Of a stretch of DNA of 64,000 nt, positions 6,858 to 14,868 are shown piece after piece. The notes under the pieces were generated by a model, which did no database searches, was not told where the DNA came from, and saw only the letters and a program-made list of their open reading frames with translations. Each line of letters begins with the position of its first letter. Within the stretch, counting starts at the first letter, position 1. The stretch covers positions 248,001 through 312,000 of the forward strand of contig NZ_JALNMJ010000003.1 in assembly GCF_023156505.1 (NCBI RefSeq), read 5' to 3'. Source of the stretch: Roseibium sediminicola. GTDB lineage: Bacteria > Pseudomonadota > Alphaproteobacteria > Rhizobiales > Stappiaceae. A program made the translations under genes and the position numbers.

Positions 6858-8174
6858 TTAACGGTCGACCGGAAGGCCGCTCGGGACAGTCTCGGGAATG
6901 CCGAAGGGCGGGGCCGACACAGAGCTTGTGCCGGTCAGGCTTTTCAGGAAAGCCACCAGATCGGCGATCTCGGTATCGGTGAGCGCGACGGGCTCAATAT
7001 CGCGGAAACGGGCCTGGCGCGCCATCTCACGAGCGTCATTCCAGACCACAAAATCGATGGCCGCGAGCCAGGGCGCTTGCGGCAGCGCGGCTGTTTCGGG
7101 TGTCCAGCGGGCCAGCATTCCGTCCGGATCGAGATGATGGCGGACGATGCCTTCCAGGGTCGGATAGGCGCCGTTATGGCCGTAAGGCGCGGTGAGTTCG
7201 ACGTTGCGCAGCATGGGCGTACGGAAGCGGTAGGCATCCTCCAGACGGTCGGTTTCGCCCATCACCCCGACATCGCGCACCATCGGATCGAACCGGCGGG
7301 TGCGGCCCGGACCGAAAGGCGGCAGGCCGAGGGCGTGGAATTGCTGGTCGCTCAGCAGCTTGCCGGAATGACAGCCGGAGCAGCCCGCCTTGCCGTAGAA
7401 AAGCTCAAGACCGCGCGTCTGGCCCGCATCGAGCGCGGCTTTGTCACCGCCGAGATACCGGTCGAACGGACTGTCGAAGCTCTGCCATTCCACCGCCTGG
7501 AACGCGGCTAGCGCATTGGCGATCTCGACGATGGTCACCTGGTCCGGCGTGTCGATGTGATCGAAGGCCTCAACAAACAGTCGGCCGTATTCGGGGATCA
7601 CACGCACCCTTTTGGCGAGGATCGGCCAGGCATTGTCGATCCGGTCGTGAATGGCACCGGCGACCTCGTTTTCTTTCGGATTGCCGGCCATTTCGAACTG
7701 GGCGGTCACCGGGAACACCGCTTGGGCGGCGAGCAGGGAATTGAAGCCGGTTGGCAGCCATTCCTCGGCCGGGGAGTTGAAGCCGTTTTCATAGGTATCG
7801 GCGATGGAAAGGCGGCCATCATGGAACAGGGTATGAAGCTCTTTTGCGCCGAGATTCCAAAGGCCTGGAGCGTTTCTCGGAATCCGTTTCTTGATCCGGC
7901 GGTCGCCGGATCCGGCAACACGCTCCGGACCCAGCCCTTCGCCGCCTTCACCGATCCCGAGCGACAGCCGGTCGCCGGTCCCGAGCCGGGGATGATGGCA
8001 ACCGGCACAGGCAATATTCCTGTTGCCGGACAGGATCTTGTCGTAAAAAAGGAGCTGACCGAGCGCCGCCTGCTTGCGGTCGAACGCGAGAAAGTCGTCC
8101 TGCGTCAGCGGCGCGGGCAAGTCAGAAGCCGCGGCAGGCGCCGCCAGACAGAAAGCCAGAGGGATCCAGCGCAA
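6858..8174 (-). CDS. Di-heme cytochrome c peroxidase / MauG-family protein
   Basis: About 438 residues, exported to the periplasm. Two CXXCH haem sites are visible, CAGCHHPRLGTGD in the N-terminal half and CSGCHSGKL in the C-terminal half, together with the family stretches NAPGLWN, LFHDGR, FRTPMLRNV and PYGHNGAYPTLE. The family includes peroxide-reducing CcpA and cofactor-maturing MauG. No ATG gives a sensible N-terminus. A TTG at 8174 yields a short signal peptide (MRWIPLAFCLAAPAAAS), so the start is uncertain; a GTG further upstream is the alternative. This start lies four bases from that of the divergent Sel1 gene. It is probably co-transcribed with the YeiH-type exporter. Confidence 0.85.
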   Translation of the reverse strand: MRWIPLAFCLAAPAAASDLPAPLTQDDFLAFDRKQAALGQLLFYDKILSGNRNIACAGCHHPRLGTGDRLSLGIGEGGEGLGPERVAGSGDRRIKKRIPRNAPGLWNLGAKELHTLFHDGRLSIADTYENGFNSPAEEWLPTGFNSLLAAQAVFPVTAQFEMAGNPKENEVAGAIHDRIDNAWPILAKRVRVIPEYGRLFVEAFDHIDTPDQVTIVEIANALAAFQAVEWQSFDSPFDRYLGGDKAALDAGQTRGLELFYGKAGCSGCHSGKLLSDQQFHALGLPPFGPGRTRRFDPMVRDVGVMGETDRLEDAYRFRTPMLRNVELTAPYGHNGAYPTLEGIVRHHLDPDGMLARWTPETAALPQAPWLAAIDFVVWNDAREMARQARFRDIEPVALTDTEIADLVAFLKSLTGTSSVSAPPFGIPETVPSGLPVDR

Positions 8175-8177
8175 CCC

Positions 8178-8660
8178 ATGCAGACCAAACTGAAAACCGC
8201 CTTGCTTGTCCTGACGCTTCTTTCGTCGCCCGCTTTGGCCGAAATCGAACACGCGCGCGACCTGATGGAGGCCAACCGCTACGAAGAGGCAATGAAGGAA
8301 CTCTGGCCGGCTGCGCGTTCCGGCAATGCCGACGCCGAGGAGCTGATCGGTGTCATGTATGCCATGGGGCTCGGCGTCGAGCGCGACGACCAGCGGGCCT
8401 TCGAGTGGTACTTGAGAAGCGCCATGAAGGGCCATCCCGGCGCCCAGTCCGGTATCGGCTGGTACTATGAGGTCGGCCGCGGCATGCCGGCGCCCGATCT
8501 TGTCCGGGCCTACATGTGGTACACGCTCTCGGCCATCGGGGGCGATCCTGATGCGGCGATCTCTCTGGAAGAGGTGGTCAAAAAAATGACCAAGGAAGAG
8601 ATTGAAAAGGCGCATATCCTCGTCGGCGATTACAAGGTCTGGATGTATCCGTTCAATTGA
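8178..8660 (+). CDS. Secreted Sel1-like repeat protein
   Basis: A 160-residue protein with a clear signal peptide ending in SSPALA-E. It is followed by about three Sel1-type helical repeats, recognisable by AEELIGVMYAMGLGV, AFEWYLRSAMKGHPGAQSGIG and AYMWYTLSAIGGDPDA. Sel1 proteins serve as periplasmic adaptors or signalling scaffolds. The specific partner is unknown. AGAGGG about 12-15 bases upstream can act as ribosome binding site. It diverges from the di-heme peroxidase with practically no intergenic space, so its promoter must lie within that gene's 5' part or the starts are misplaced. Confidence 0.8.
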   Translation: MQTKLKTALLVLTLLSSPALAEIEHARDLMEANRYEEAMKELWPAARSGNADAEELIGVMYAMGLGVERDDQRAFEWYLRSAMKGHPGAQSGIGWYYEVGRGMPAPDLVRAYMWYTLSAIGGDPDAAISLEEVVKKMTKEEIEKAHILVGDYKVWMYPFN

Positions 8661-8673
8661 AACTGTCCAATCG

Positions 8674-8703
8674 GCCCAGGGCTCGGGTCTGGGAGCCCTG
8701 GGC
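8674..8703. repeat. 10-bp hairpin downstream of Sel1 gene
   Basis: GCCCAGGGCT (8674-8683) pairs with AGCCCTGGGC (8694-8703). No T-tract follows. Confidence 0.6.
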
Positions 8704-8738
8704 GGAGGGGACGAATGATGACGCCCTTCTTTCTTTCC

Positions 8739-8853
8739 TTCGTCATCCCATGGCTTGACCATGGGATCCATGCCGTTTCCTGTCCAGAGACGAGAGCCGT
8801 GATTGAGGCAAGGTCACGGCATGGATTGCAGGGTGAAGCCCTGCAATGACGAA
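8739..8853. repeat. Dispersed intergenic palindromic element, type B
   Basis: Termini TTCGTCAT (8739-8746) and ATGACGAA (8846-8853) are perfect inverted repeats. The arms carry separate hairpins (CCCATGGCTTGACCATGGG left; TTGCAGGGTGAAGCCCTGCAA right) and the shared ATCCATGCCGT/ACGGCATGGAT pair found at 5676-5792. Confidence 0.75.
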
Positions 8854-8867
8854 GCAAGAGAAAGTAG

Positions 8868-8908
8868 ACACCGCGCCAAATGACTATTGGGCGCGGTGTT
8901 TTTCGTTT
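8868..8908. terminator. Bidirectional terminator between Sel1 gene and dctP
   Basis: ACACCGCGCC (8868-8877) pairs with GGCGCGGTGT (8890-8899). TTTTTCGTTTT follows on the plus strand; pyrimidine-rich sequence follows on the minus strand. It terminates the rightward Sel1 gene and the leftward TRAP operon. Confidence 0.8.
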
Positions 8909-9966
8909 TAGTTCAGATCCGCGTCACGCGAGGCGTTGACGTCGGCTTCCGCTGCCGCAACGGCCTCTTCCAGGGCACCGAAGATCTCGCCGCCACGGGC
9001 AACGTTTTCCTGGAACCAGGCATAGACCGGGGTTGCGGCTTCCTTGAAGGCGGCCTTCTGTTCCGGGGTCGGCACGTAGAGATCGCCGCCACCGGCCACG
9101 AAGTCCTCATAGGCCTTGATCGACTTGCGCTTCGGCGAGGCGAAGGTGGCCTGCTGCAGGGCATAGAAGCCGTCGACGACAACGCGGCGCAGGTCTTCCG
9201 GCATGGACAGGAACTTCTCGTTGTTCATCCACCACAGCGCGCCCATATAGGCGTGGCCGTCCAGGGTGACATATTGCAGGCCGGCATCCGGGAACTTCAT
9301 GCCCATGATGTCGGTGATGCCGTTCTTGGAACCTTCGACAACGCCGGTCTGGAAGGAGGTGAACAGCTCCGGCCACGGGATCGGGGTCGGGGAAGCGCCA
9401 AGGGCCTTGACCAGCTCCTGCGGCAGGTCGGCGACCACAGTGCGGATTTTCAGACCTTCCATATCGGCCGGCATGGCGACGCGGCGCTTGGTGTTGGCGA
9501 AGTTGCGCCAGCCGCCGGTATTACCGATGGTCATCAGGCGGATCGCATTATCGCTGTCTTCCAGGGCCATGTCGCGCATGGTGCGGGTGAACTGGCCGGA
9601 CAGAACATGTTCGGCGATACGGTCGTCGCTCATCATGTAAGGCAGGTCGAGAACCTGCACATACGGGAAGATGCCCGACGCGCCGCCGGAGGTGGAAATG
9701 TAGATGTCGATCGCGCCGCCGGCGACGCCCTGCAGGCATTCCGCGCCGTTGGAGCAGAGCTGCGTGCCGATGAAGAGTTCGACTTCGATGGCGCCGTTGG
9801 AGGCGGCTTCGACGAAGTTCTTGAAGACCACCAGGCCGTCATAGTCCTCGTCGTTCTCGTTGGAGTTGGCGGTTGCGCGCAGCGTATAATCCGCGGCAAT
9901 CGCGCTGAGGCTCGAGCCGGCGAGCATAGCCGCGACGGTGAGCGTTTTGAGGGCAGTTTTGAGCAT
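8908..9966 (-). CDS. dctP: TRAP transporter substrate-binding protein (DctP type)
   Basis: A 352-residue periplasmic receptor with a signal peptide ending in SAIA-A. The TRAP hallmarks include the conserved arginine segment KIRTVVADLPQELVKALGASPTPIPWPELFTSFQTGVVEG and the WWMNNEKF stretch near the C-terminal lobe. It captures an anionic organic substrate for the membrane subunits encoded just upstream. AGGGAGG precedes the ATG and the gene lies 26 bases behind dctM. It closes the operon that begins with the flavin monooxygenase, so its substrate is probably the monooxygenase substrate, inferred to be an organosulfonate such as sulfoquinovose. A family-level fit to dicarboxylates cannot be excluded. 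Confidence 0.92.
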   Translation of the reverse strand: MLKTALKTLTVAAMLAGSSLSAIAADYTLRATANSNENDEDYDGLVVFKNFVEAASNGAIEVELFIGTQLCSNGAECLQGVAGGAIDIYISTSGGASGIFPYVQVLDLPYMMSDDRIAEHVLSGQFTRTMRDMALEDSDNAIRLMTIGNTGGWRNFANTKRRVAMPADMEGLKIRTVVADLPQELVKALGASPTPIPWPELFTSFQTGVVEGSKNGITDIMGMKFPDAGLQYVTLDGHAYMGALWWMNNEKFLSMPEDLRRVVVDGFYALQQATFASPKRKSIKAYEDFVAGGGDLYVPTPEQKAAFKEAATPVYAWFQENVARGGEIFGALEEAVAAAEADVNASRDADLN

Positions 9967-9992
9967 GAGGTTCCTCCCTAAGTAAGCTCAAA

Positions 9993-11468
9993 TCAGTTGG
10001 CAAATCCGGTCAGACGCGGGATCGTCATGGAAAGTGCCGGGATATAGGTGATCAGGAAGATCACGGCGATCTCCACCGCGAGAAACGGCAGAATGGCTTT
10101 GGCGATGGTTTCGACCCGTTCCTTTGAAACCGAGGCCGCGACGAACAACACCAGCCCCATGGGCGGTGTGGCCAGGCCGATGGTCAGGTTGACGCTCATG
10201 ATGATGGCGAAGTGAATCGGATCGACGCCCATCTCGATGAAAATCGGGCCGAGGATAGGTCCGAGAATGATGATGGCCGGACCCGCGTCCAGGAACATGC
10301 CGACCACAAACAGGAGCAGGTTGATCAGGAACAGCAGGATCAGCGGGTTGTCAGACAGGGTCAGCACGAAGTCGGCCATGATTTCGGGTGCATGGCTGAG
10401 ACTGACCACGGTCTTGAAGGCCATCGCCGCGCCGACCAGCAGAAGCACGACGGCGGAGGTGATGCCGGCCCGGTTCAGGATGCCGGGCAGGTCGTTCAGC
10501 CTGATCGAATGCAGCACGAAGAAGCCGATGATCAGCGCATAGGCGACGGCGACAGCGGCCGCTTCCGTCGGCGTGAACACACCGATCAGGATACCGCCCA
10601 GAATGATGATCGGTGTCTGCAACGGCGCGACCGCCTTTTTGCAGACGGTGCGGAAATCCGCGGAGACGGCCTTGCGCAGGCTCAGCAGGATGCCGTGCGA
10701 GACTGCCAACAGCACCAGGAAGAGAACGATAGCCGTCACGCCCGACAAATCCACAAAGGCCGTGGCTACCATCATGAGCAGCGTTGCCAGATTGAGGCGC
10801 AGCAGCAGCAGGGACACCCAGTATTCGACCGGGGCCATTTTCTGGCCCGGATTGACGATCCGCTGGGCTTTCGGCAGGTCGTATTTGTCCGCCATGAAGC
10901 GCACCATCAGCATCAGGCCGATGCCCACCATAACGCCCGGTACGATCCCGGCCAGGAATAGGGCGGCGACGCTCTCACCCATGACATAGGCGTAGATGAT
11001 CATGATGCCGGAGGGCGGGATGATCGGACCGATCACCGAGGAGGCCGCGGTGACGGCCGCCGCGAACTTGCGGGTATAACCCTGCTTTTCCATCGCTGGG
11101 ATCAGCATGGAGCCGAGCGCGGAGGTATCGGCGACGGCGGATCCCGAAAGGCCCGCGAACAGCATCGACGACAGGATGTTCACATGGGCGAGGCCGCCGC
11201 GCAGATGGCCCATCAGCGCCTGCGAGAATTCCACCAGGCGGGTGGTGATGCCGCCCTTGTTCATCATCTCGCCCGCGAGCATGAAGAACGGAATCGCCAT
11301 CAGAGGAAAGCTGTCCATGCCGTTGTAGACGTTGCGGTAGAGCAGCGTGATGTCGCGTTCCTGGCCGTTCAGCCACAACAGCATGCCGGGCGCGGCCAGA
11401 AGGCCGAAGAACACCGGCAGACCGATCATCAGGAAGACGAGAAAGACGGGAAGAAACCAGATCAGCAT
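9993..11468 (-). CDS. dctM: TRAP transporter large permease (DctM type)
   Basis: A 491-residue membrane protein with the DctM signatures PLMAIPFFMLAGEMM, SAVADTSALGSMLIP, IGPIIPPSGIMII and the C-terminal GLATPPMGLVLFV. It is the sodium-coupled transport subunit. It is longer than the common 425-430 residues: an extra hydrophobic stretch lies at about residues 205-270, between the two transport halves. Its start overlaps the dctQ stop by one base (TGATG), which indicates translational coupling. Confidence 0.92.
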   Translation of the reverse strand: MLIWFLPVFLVFLMIGLPVFFGLLAAPGMLLWLNGQERDITLLYRNVYNGMDSFPLMAIPFFMLAGEMMNKGGITTRLVEFSQALMGHLRGGLAHVNILSSMLFAGLSGSAVADTSALGSMLIPAMEKQGYTRKFAAAVTAASSVIGPIIPPSGIMIIYAYVMGESVAALFLAGIVPGVMVGIGLMLMVRFMADKYDLPKAQRIVNPGQKMAPVEYWVSLLLLRLNLATLLMMVATAFVDLSGVTAIVLFLVLLAVSHGILLSLRKAVSADFRTVCKKAVAPLQTPIIILGGILIGVFTPTEAAAVAVAYALIIGFFVLHSIRLNDLPGILNRAGITSAVVLLLVGAAMAFKTVVSLSHAPEIMADFVLTLSDNPLILLFLINLLLFVVGMFLDAGPAIIILGPILGPIFIEMGVDPIHFAIIMSVNLTIGLATPPMGLVLFVAASVSKERVETIAKAILPFLAVEIAVIFLITYIPALSMTIPRLTGFAN

Positions 11469-12058
11469 CAGTCAGCCCCCGCCATGTCCGCGTCCGGAAT
11501 GATCGGCAGGCGTTCGCCGCCGCCGAGCAGTGAGATCAGGTTGCGCAGGACCAGTTCGATATTGACCAGGACCAGCAGGATCACGCCGACAAACAGCGAC
11601 AACATCATCCAGCTGCGCGGGACGCGGATCCATTGGTCAAAGGTCAGGCTGCCCGGCACATAAAGCGAGGCGGTGGCGAATTTGCCGCCGAAACCGGTGA
11701 CCTCGCCATAACCGATCTGGACCGCAACCACGAGCACGGCGAGAGAGATCAGCAGCAGGACAAGGGAGAGCAGATTTCCAAGAATCCGGGGCAGGGCATG
11801 GGTCAGCATGTCGATGGCGACAAATCCGCCGCGCCGGAAGGCCGTCGGCGCCATCAGGCCGGTCATCCAGAGCATGCAGAACCGGGCAGCTTCGTCCGGC
11901 CAGGGCAGGGCATTGTTGAAGACGTAGCGGGCGACGACCTGAACCAGGATCGCCACCACCATCAGTGCCACGGCAAGGATGCCGATCCAGCGGCCGATCC
12001 GCAACAGATGCGAATTGAGCCAGTCGAGCGGTGCAAGGACCGCCAGCATAATGCCCAT
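11468..12058 (-). CDS. dctQ: TRAP transporter small permease (DctQ type)
   Basis: A 196-residue protein with four predicted membrane helices, the usual DctQ topology. It has the conserved VARYVFNNALPWPDEAARFCMLWMTGL region between helices two and three, where the W-x-E(D)-E motif is recognisable. It forms the membrane complex with DctM. The unusually hydrophilic tail ends in a short acidic stretch. It follows the flavin reductase gene by 58 bases and overlaps dctM by one base. Confidence 0.9.
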   Translation of the reverse strand: MGIMLAVLAPLDWLNSHLLRIGRWIGILAVALMVVAILVQVVARYVFNNALPWPDEAARFCMLWMTGLMAPTAFRRGGFVAIDMLTHALPRILGNLLSLVLLLISLAVLVVAVQIGYGEVTGFGGKFATASLYVPGSLTFDQWIRVPRSWMMLSLFVGVILLVLVNIELVLRNLISLLGGGERLPIIPDADMAGAD

Positions 12059-12116
12059 CTGGGCTCCTCCCTAAGTTCCCTCCGGAACGGGGCGTTCGCC
12101 GCCCCGGTTTCCGCGC

Positions 12117-12632
12117 TTATTCTGGCGCGATTTGGCCGAGCTTGCCCGCAAAAAAGGTCAATGCATCTCCCTGGCGCATTTCCGCCTGCATGACTTCGCC
12201 GAGCACGATCAGATGGTCGCCGCCTTCATAGGCGGCATAGCGTTTGCACTCGAACCGGGCGAGGCAGTTTTCGATCAGGGGCACGCCCTTGTCGTCGATC
12301 CGGTGCGGCAGCTGGTCAAAGGCGTGGGCGTTGCGCACGAAACCGTTGCAGACCTCGGCCTGGTGATGACTGAGCACGTGGATCGCATAGTGTTTGGCGG
12401 TCTCGAAATAGCGGAACCGGCGCGAGCCCTTGTCGGGCATCCACAGTACCAGCGGCGGGTCCAGCGACACGGACGAGAAACTGTTGGCGGTAATGCCAAC
12501 AGGGCCGTCCGCCGAATGGGTGGTCACCACCGTGACCCCGGTCGCGAAACGCCCGAAGGCATCGCGCAGGAGGCGGGTGTTGTCCGTATCCGGTTCGAAT
12601 GTAACGGGATGATTGGCGTTCTGCATGGTCAT
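12117..12632 (-). CDS. NAD(P)H:flavin reductase, SmoA/HpaC-like
   Basis: A 171-residue protein of the flavin reductase-like FMN-binding family. The split-barrel signature FATGVTVVTT, GITANSFSSVSLDPPLVLW and the C-terminal GDHLIVLGEV are all present. Such enzymes supply reduced flavin to a two-component monooxygenase, here almost certainly the LLM-family enzyme at the head of the same operon. Its start codon overlaps the stop of the aldo/keto reductase by one base. In the known sulfoquinovose monooxygenase pathway this role is filled by SmoA. Function as a flavin reductase is well supported; the partner is inferred from context. Confidence 0.88.
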   Translation of the reverse strand: MTMQNANHPVTFEPDTDNTRLLRDAFGRFATGVTVVTTHSADGPVGITANSFSSVSLDPPLVLWMPDKGSRRFRYFETAKHYAIHVLSHHQAEVCNGFVRNAHAFDQLPHRIDDKGVPLIENCLARFECKRYAAYEGGDHLIVLGEVMQAEMRQGDALTFFAGKLGQIAPE

Positions 12633-13522
12633 CAGGGCACCTCTTGTCCAAGGGCCGCCTCGTAGAGGCGATACCAGGTTTGCCGGTCAAGATTGACTTT
12701 CAGGGCATCGGAAATCCGGGAGACCCGTTCCACATTGTTGGTGCCCATGACCGGCAGGAGTTTTGCCGGATGAGCAAGCAGGAAGGCGACGGCAACCGCG
12801 GACCGGTCGACGCCATGTTCAAGCGCCAGTTCGTCCATGATCTTGCCGAGCGGGCCGCCTTCTGTGATCAGAGATCCGCCGCCGAGCGGCGACCAGGCCA
12901 TCAGCTTGGTGCCGAGGCGCTGGTGGAAGGCAAGATCGCCATTGGTGAAGGGCGAAATCTCCTTCAACGAAATCTCGATCTGGTTGGTGACCAGCTTGCC
13001 CGACATGGCGGATTGCAGCAGTTCCCAGTCCCAGGGGCGGAAATTGGAAACGCCAACGTTTCTCACCTTGCCGCTCTTGACCAGATCGTCGAGCGCGGCG
13101 CCGGTTTCCTGATGGTCCATGAACGGATCGGGCCGGTGGATCAGCAGGAGATCGATGGTCTCGATGCCCATGTCGGCAAGCGAGTACTCGACCGCGCGTT
13201 CGATATGGGCGCGCGAGGTGTCATAATATTTCACCTTGGCATCGGCATAACGCCCCATCGGCGCGACGATGTCGCACTTGGTGACGATTTCCATTTTGGA
13301 CCGCAGCGCCGGATTGGCCTTCAGCGCGCCACCCAGCACGGCCTCGGCCGCATAGCCGCCATAGATGTCGGCCTGGTCGAAGGTGGTGATGCCCTGGTCG
13401 AGGCAGGCCTGGATCTTGCGTTCCACATGGGCCGGCGAGGTGTCGCTGTCGTCGCCAAGGCGCCACATGCCATAGATCAGGCGGGAAAATTCAAGCGTTT
13501 CAGAGAGTTTGACGCGTTCCAT
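12632..13522 (-). CDS. Aldo/keto reductase, YdhF/SmoB-like
   Basis: A 296-residue AKR barrel. It has the D-x-A-x-x-Y-G-G catalytic segment (FDQADIYGGY), the lysine in EIVTKCDI, the histidine in LLIHRPDP and the cofactor loop SPLGGGSL, placing it in the YdhF-like subgroup. SmoB of the sulfoquinovose monooxygenase pathway, which reduces 6-oxo-glucose to glucose, belongs to the same subgroup. The reading frame is open further upstream, but the ATG at 13522 overlaps the previous stop (TAATG), showing coupled translation. The middle position between monooxygenase and flavin reductase strongly suggests it handles the aldehyde product. The exact substrate is inference. Confidence 0.88.
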   Translation of the reverse strand: MERVKLSETLEFSRLIYGMWRLGDDSDTSPAHVERKIQACLDQGITTFDQADIYGGYAAEAVLGGALKANPALRSKMEIVTKCDIVAPMGRYADAKVKYYDTSRAHIERAVEYSLADMGIETIDLLLIHRPDPFMDHQETGAALDDLVKSGKVRNVGVSNFRPWDWELLQSAMSGKLVTNQIEISLKEISPFTNGDLAFHQRLGTKLMAWSPLGGGSLITEGGPLGKIMDELALEHGVDRSAVAVAFLLAHPAKLLPVMGTNNVERVSRISDALKVNLDRQTWYRLYEAALGQEVP

Positions 13523-14676
13523 TAACGGCGGACTCCGTTTCCGAGCGGGGTGGCGGGGGTTTCTGCCGGAACGCGGCCATAGGCATGCGGAAGCGAGCAG
13601 GTCTTCAGATTCGGCAGCACGCGGGCGCCGAAATGCTTGGCTTCTTCCAGATGCGGATAGCCGGAGAAGATGAAGGCGCGGATACCCATCTTCTGGTAGC
13701 CCTCGATCTTGGACATGACCTGGTCGGTGGAGCCGACCAGCGCGGCGCCGCAGCCCGAACGGGCCCGGCCGACGCCGGTCCACAGGTTCTGTTCGATATA
13801 GCCGAACGCGTCGGCGACCTCGCGGTTCTTGGCCTGGTGGCTAACCCCGAGGGACTTGGCATCAAGGGCGCGTTCGCGGATGGCCGTGCCTTGGTCGTCA
13901 TCCAGCTTGGAGACGATGTAGTCGGCATATTCCTGCGCTTCCTTCTCGGTGTCGCGCACGATCATGTGGACGCGCAGGCCATAGTCGAGCGTGCGGTCAT
14001 ATTTCTCGGCGACCGCATGGACGGCCTTCATGCGGCCTTCCAGCTCTTCCATCTTTTCCGGCCACATCAGATAGACGTCGCAATGCTGGCCGCACAGGTC
14101 CAGGGCCGCCGGCGAATAACCGCCGAAATAGAGCAGGGGGCCGCCGGTCTGATAGGGGCGGACCGGATCGGTGGTCAGGCCCTTGAAATTGTAGACCTCG
14201 CCCTCGTAATTGATCTCGTCCCGGGTCCAGGCCTGTTTCAGGATCTCGACCACTTCGCGCGAGCGCTGGTAGCGGTAGCCGCTGTCGGCCTGCTCGCCCG
14301 GGAAGTCGGAGGAAATGATGTTGACCGTCAGCCGGCCCTTCAGCATGTGATCGAGCGTCGCAATGGTGCGCGCCAGCATGATCGGCTGCATCTCGCCGCA
14401 ACGCACGGCCGCCAGAAGATTGATTTTCTCGGTGATTGGCGCGCATCCGGCGACAAAGCTCAGCGTGTCCTGGCCCACCTGATAGGAGGACGGACACAGG
14501 ATGTTGCGGAAGCCCTGCGCCTCGGCGGTCTTCACGATGGACGAGCAATGCTCCCAGCTCGAGCGCAAGTGGCCTTCGGGAACCCCCAGAAACTGATAGT
14601 CGTCGGAACACAATGCAGCAAACCAGGATACCTCCGCTGCATCGAGATCCGGTGACGTGACTGGGACTGCGGTCAT
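13522..14676 (-). CDS. LLM-class flavin-dependent monooxygenase, SmoC/SsuD-like
   Basis: A 384-residue luciferase-like (bacterial LLM) monooxygenase related to alkanesulfonate monooxygenase. Typical stretches are EVSWFAALCSDDYQFLG, LARTIATLDHMLKGRLTVNIIS and GGPLLYFGGYSPAA. These enzymes use FMNH2 and O2 to cleave C-S bonds, giving an aldehyde and sulfite. The start at 14676 is chosen because GGGGAGGAA lies directly before it. It heads an operon with an aldo/keto reductase, flavin reductase and TRAP importer, the enzyme set of the sulfoquinovose SMO pathway. Another LLM function, for instance on a different sulfonate, remains possible. Confidence 0.85.
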   Translation of the reverse strand: MTAVPVTSPDLDAAEVSWFAALCSDDYQFLGVPEGHLRSSWEHCSSIVKTAEAQGFRNILCPSSYQVGQDTLSFVAGCAPITEKINLLAAVRCGEMQPIMLARTIATLDHMLKGRLTVNIISSDFPGEQADSGYRYQRSREVVEILKQAWTRDEINYEGEVYNFKGLTTDPVRPYQTGGPLLYFGGYSPAALDLCGQHCDVYLMWPEKMEELEGRMKAVHAVAEKYDRTLDYGLRVHMIVRDTEKEAQEYADYIVSKLDDDQGTAIRERALDAKSLGVSHQAKNREVADAFGYIEQNLWTGVGRARSGCGAALVGSTDQVMSKIEGYQKMGIRAFIFSGYPHLEEAKHFGARVLPNLKTCSLPHAYGRVPAETPATPLGNGVRR

Positions 14677-14815
14677 GAAATTCCTCCCCGGGATCAACCG
14701 TTTGAATGGCGAAGCACTCGTGCCGCCCGCATTTGAACGATTGAGGTTTCGCTATTTTCGTTTGTTTTCGATTGGCTTCACTTTGCCGTCGATTTCCTCT
14801 TGCATATCACCCGGT

Positions 14816-14829
14816 TTGATGTAAATCAA
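14816..14829. promoter_or_regulatory. Inverted repeat in the divergent promoter, GntR operator candidate
   Basis: TTGAT-N4-ATCAA lies in the AT-rich 192-base gap between the leftward desulfonation-type operon and the rightward GntR gene, 40 bases before the latter's start. It is the best palindrome in the gap. Confidence 0.4.
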
Positions 14830-14868
14830 TAGTGTATCAATTTCGAAAGACAGGCAACCGGAAACATC

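Larger units (their letters stand above)
8661..8907. other. Convergent intergenic region with three palindromic structures
   Basis: Between the Sel1 gene and dctP lie a hairpin (8674-8703), a type B dispersed element (8739-8853) and a bidirectional terminator (8868-8908). No coding sequence is supported. Confidence 0.6.

Noticed and set aside
8175-8771. A 199-residue N-terminal extension of the di-heme peroxidase
   Set aside because: It overlaps the Sel1 gene antisense and would bury the signal peptide, so the start was moved to 8174.
12632-13783. A longer aldo/keto reductase beginning at 13783
   Set aside because: The first 87 residues are the out-of-frame product of the monooxygenase 3' end; the overlapping TAATG at 13522 is the natural start.
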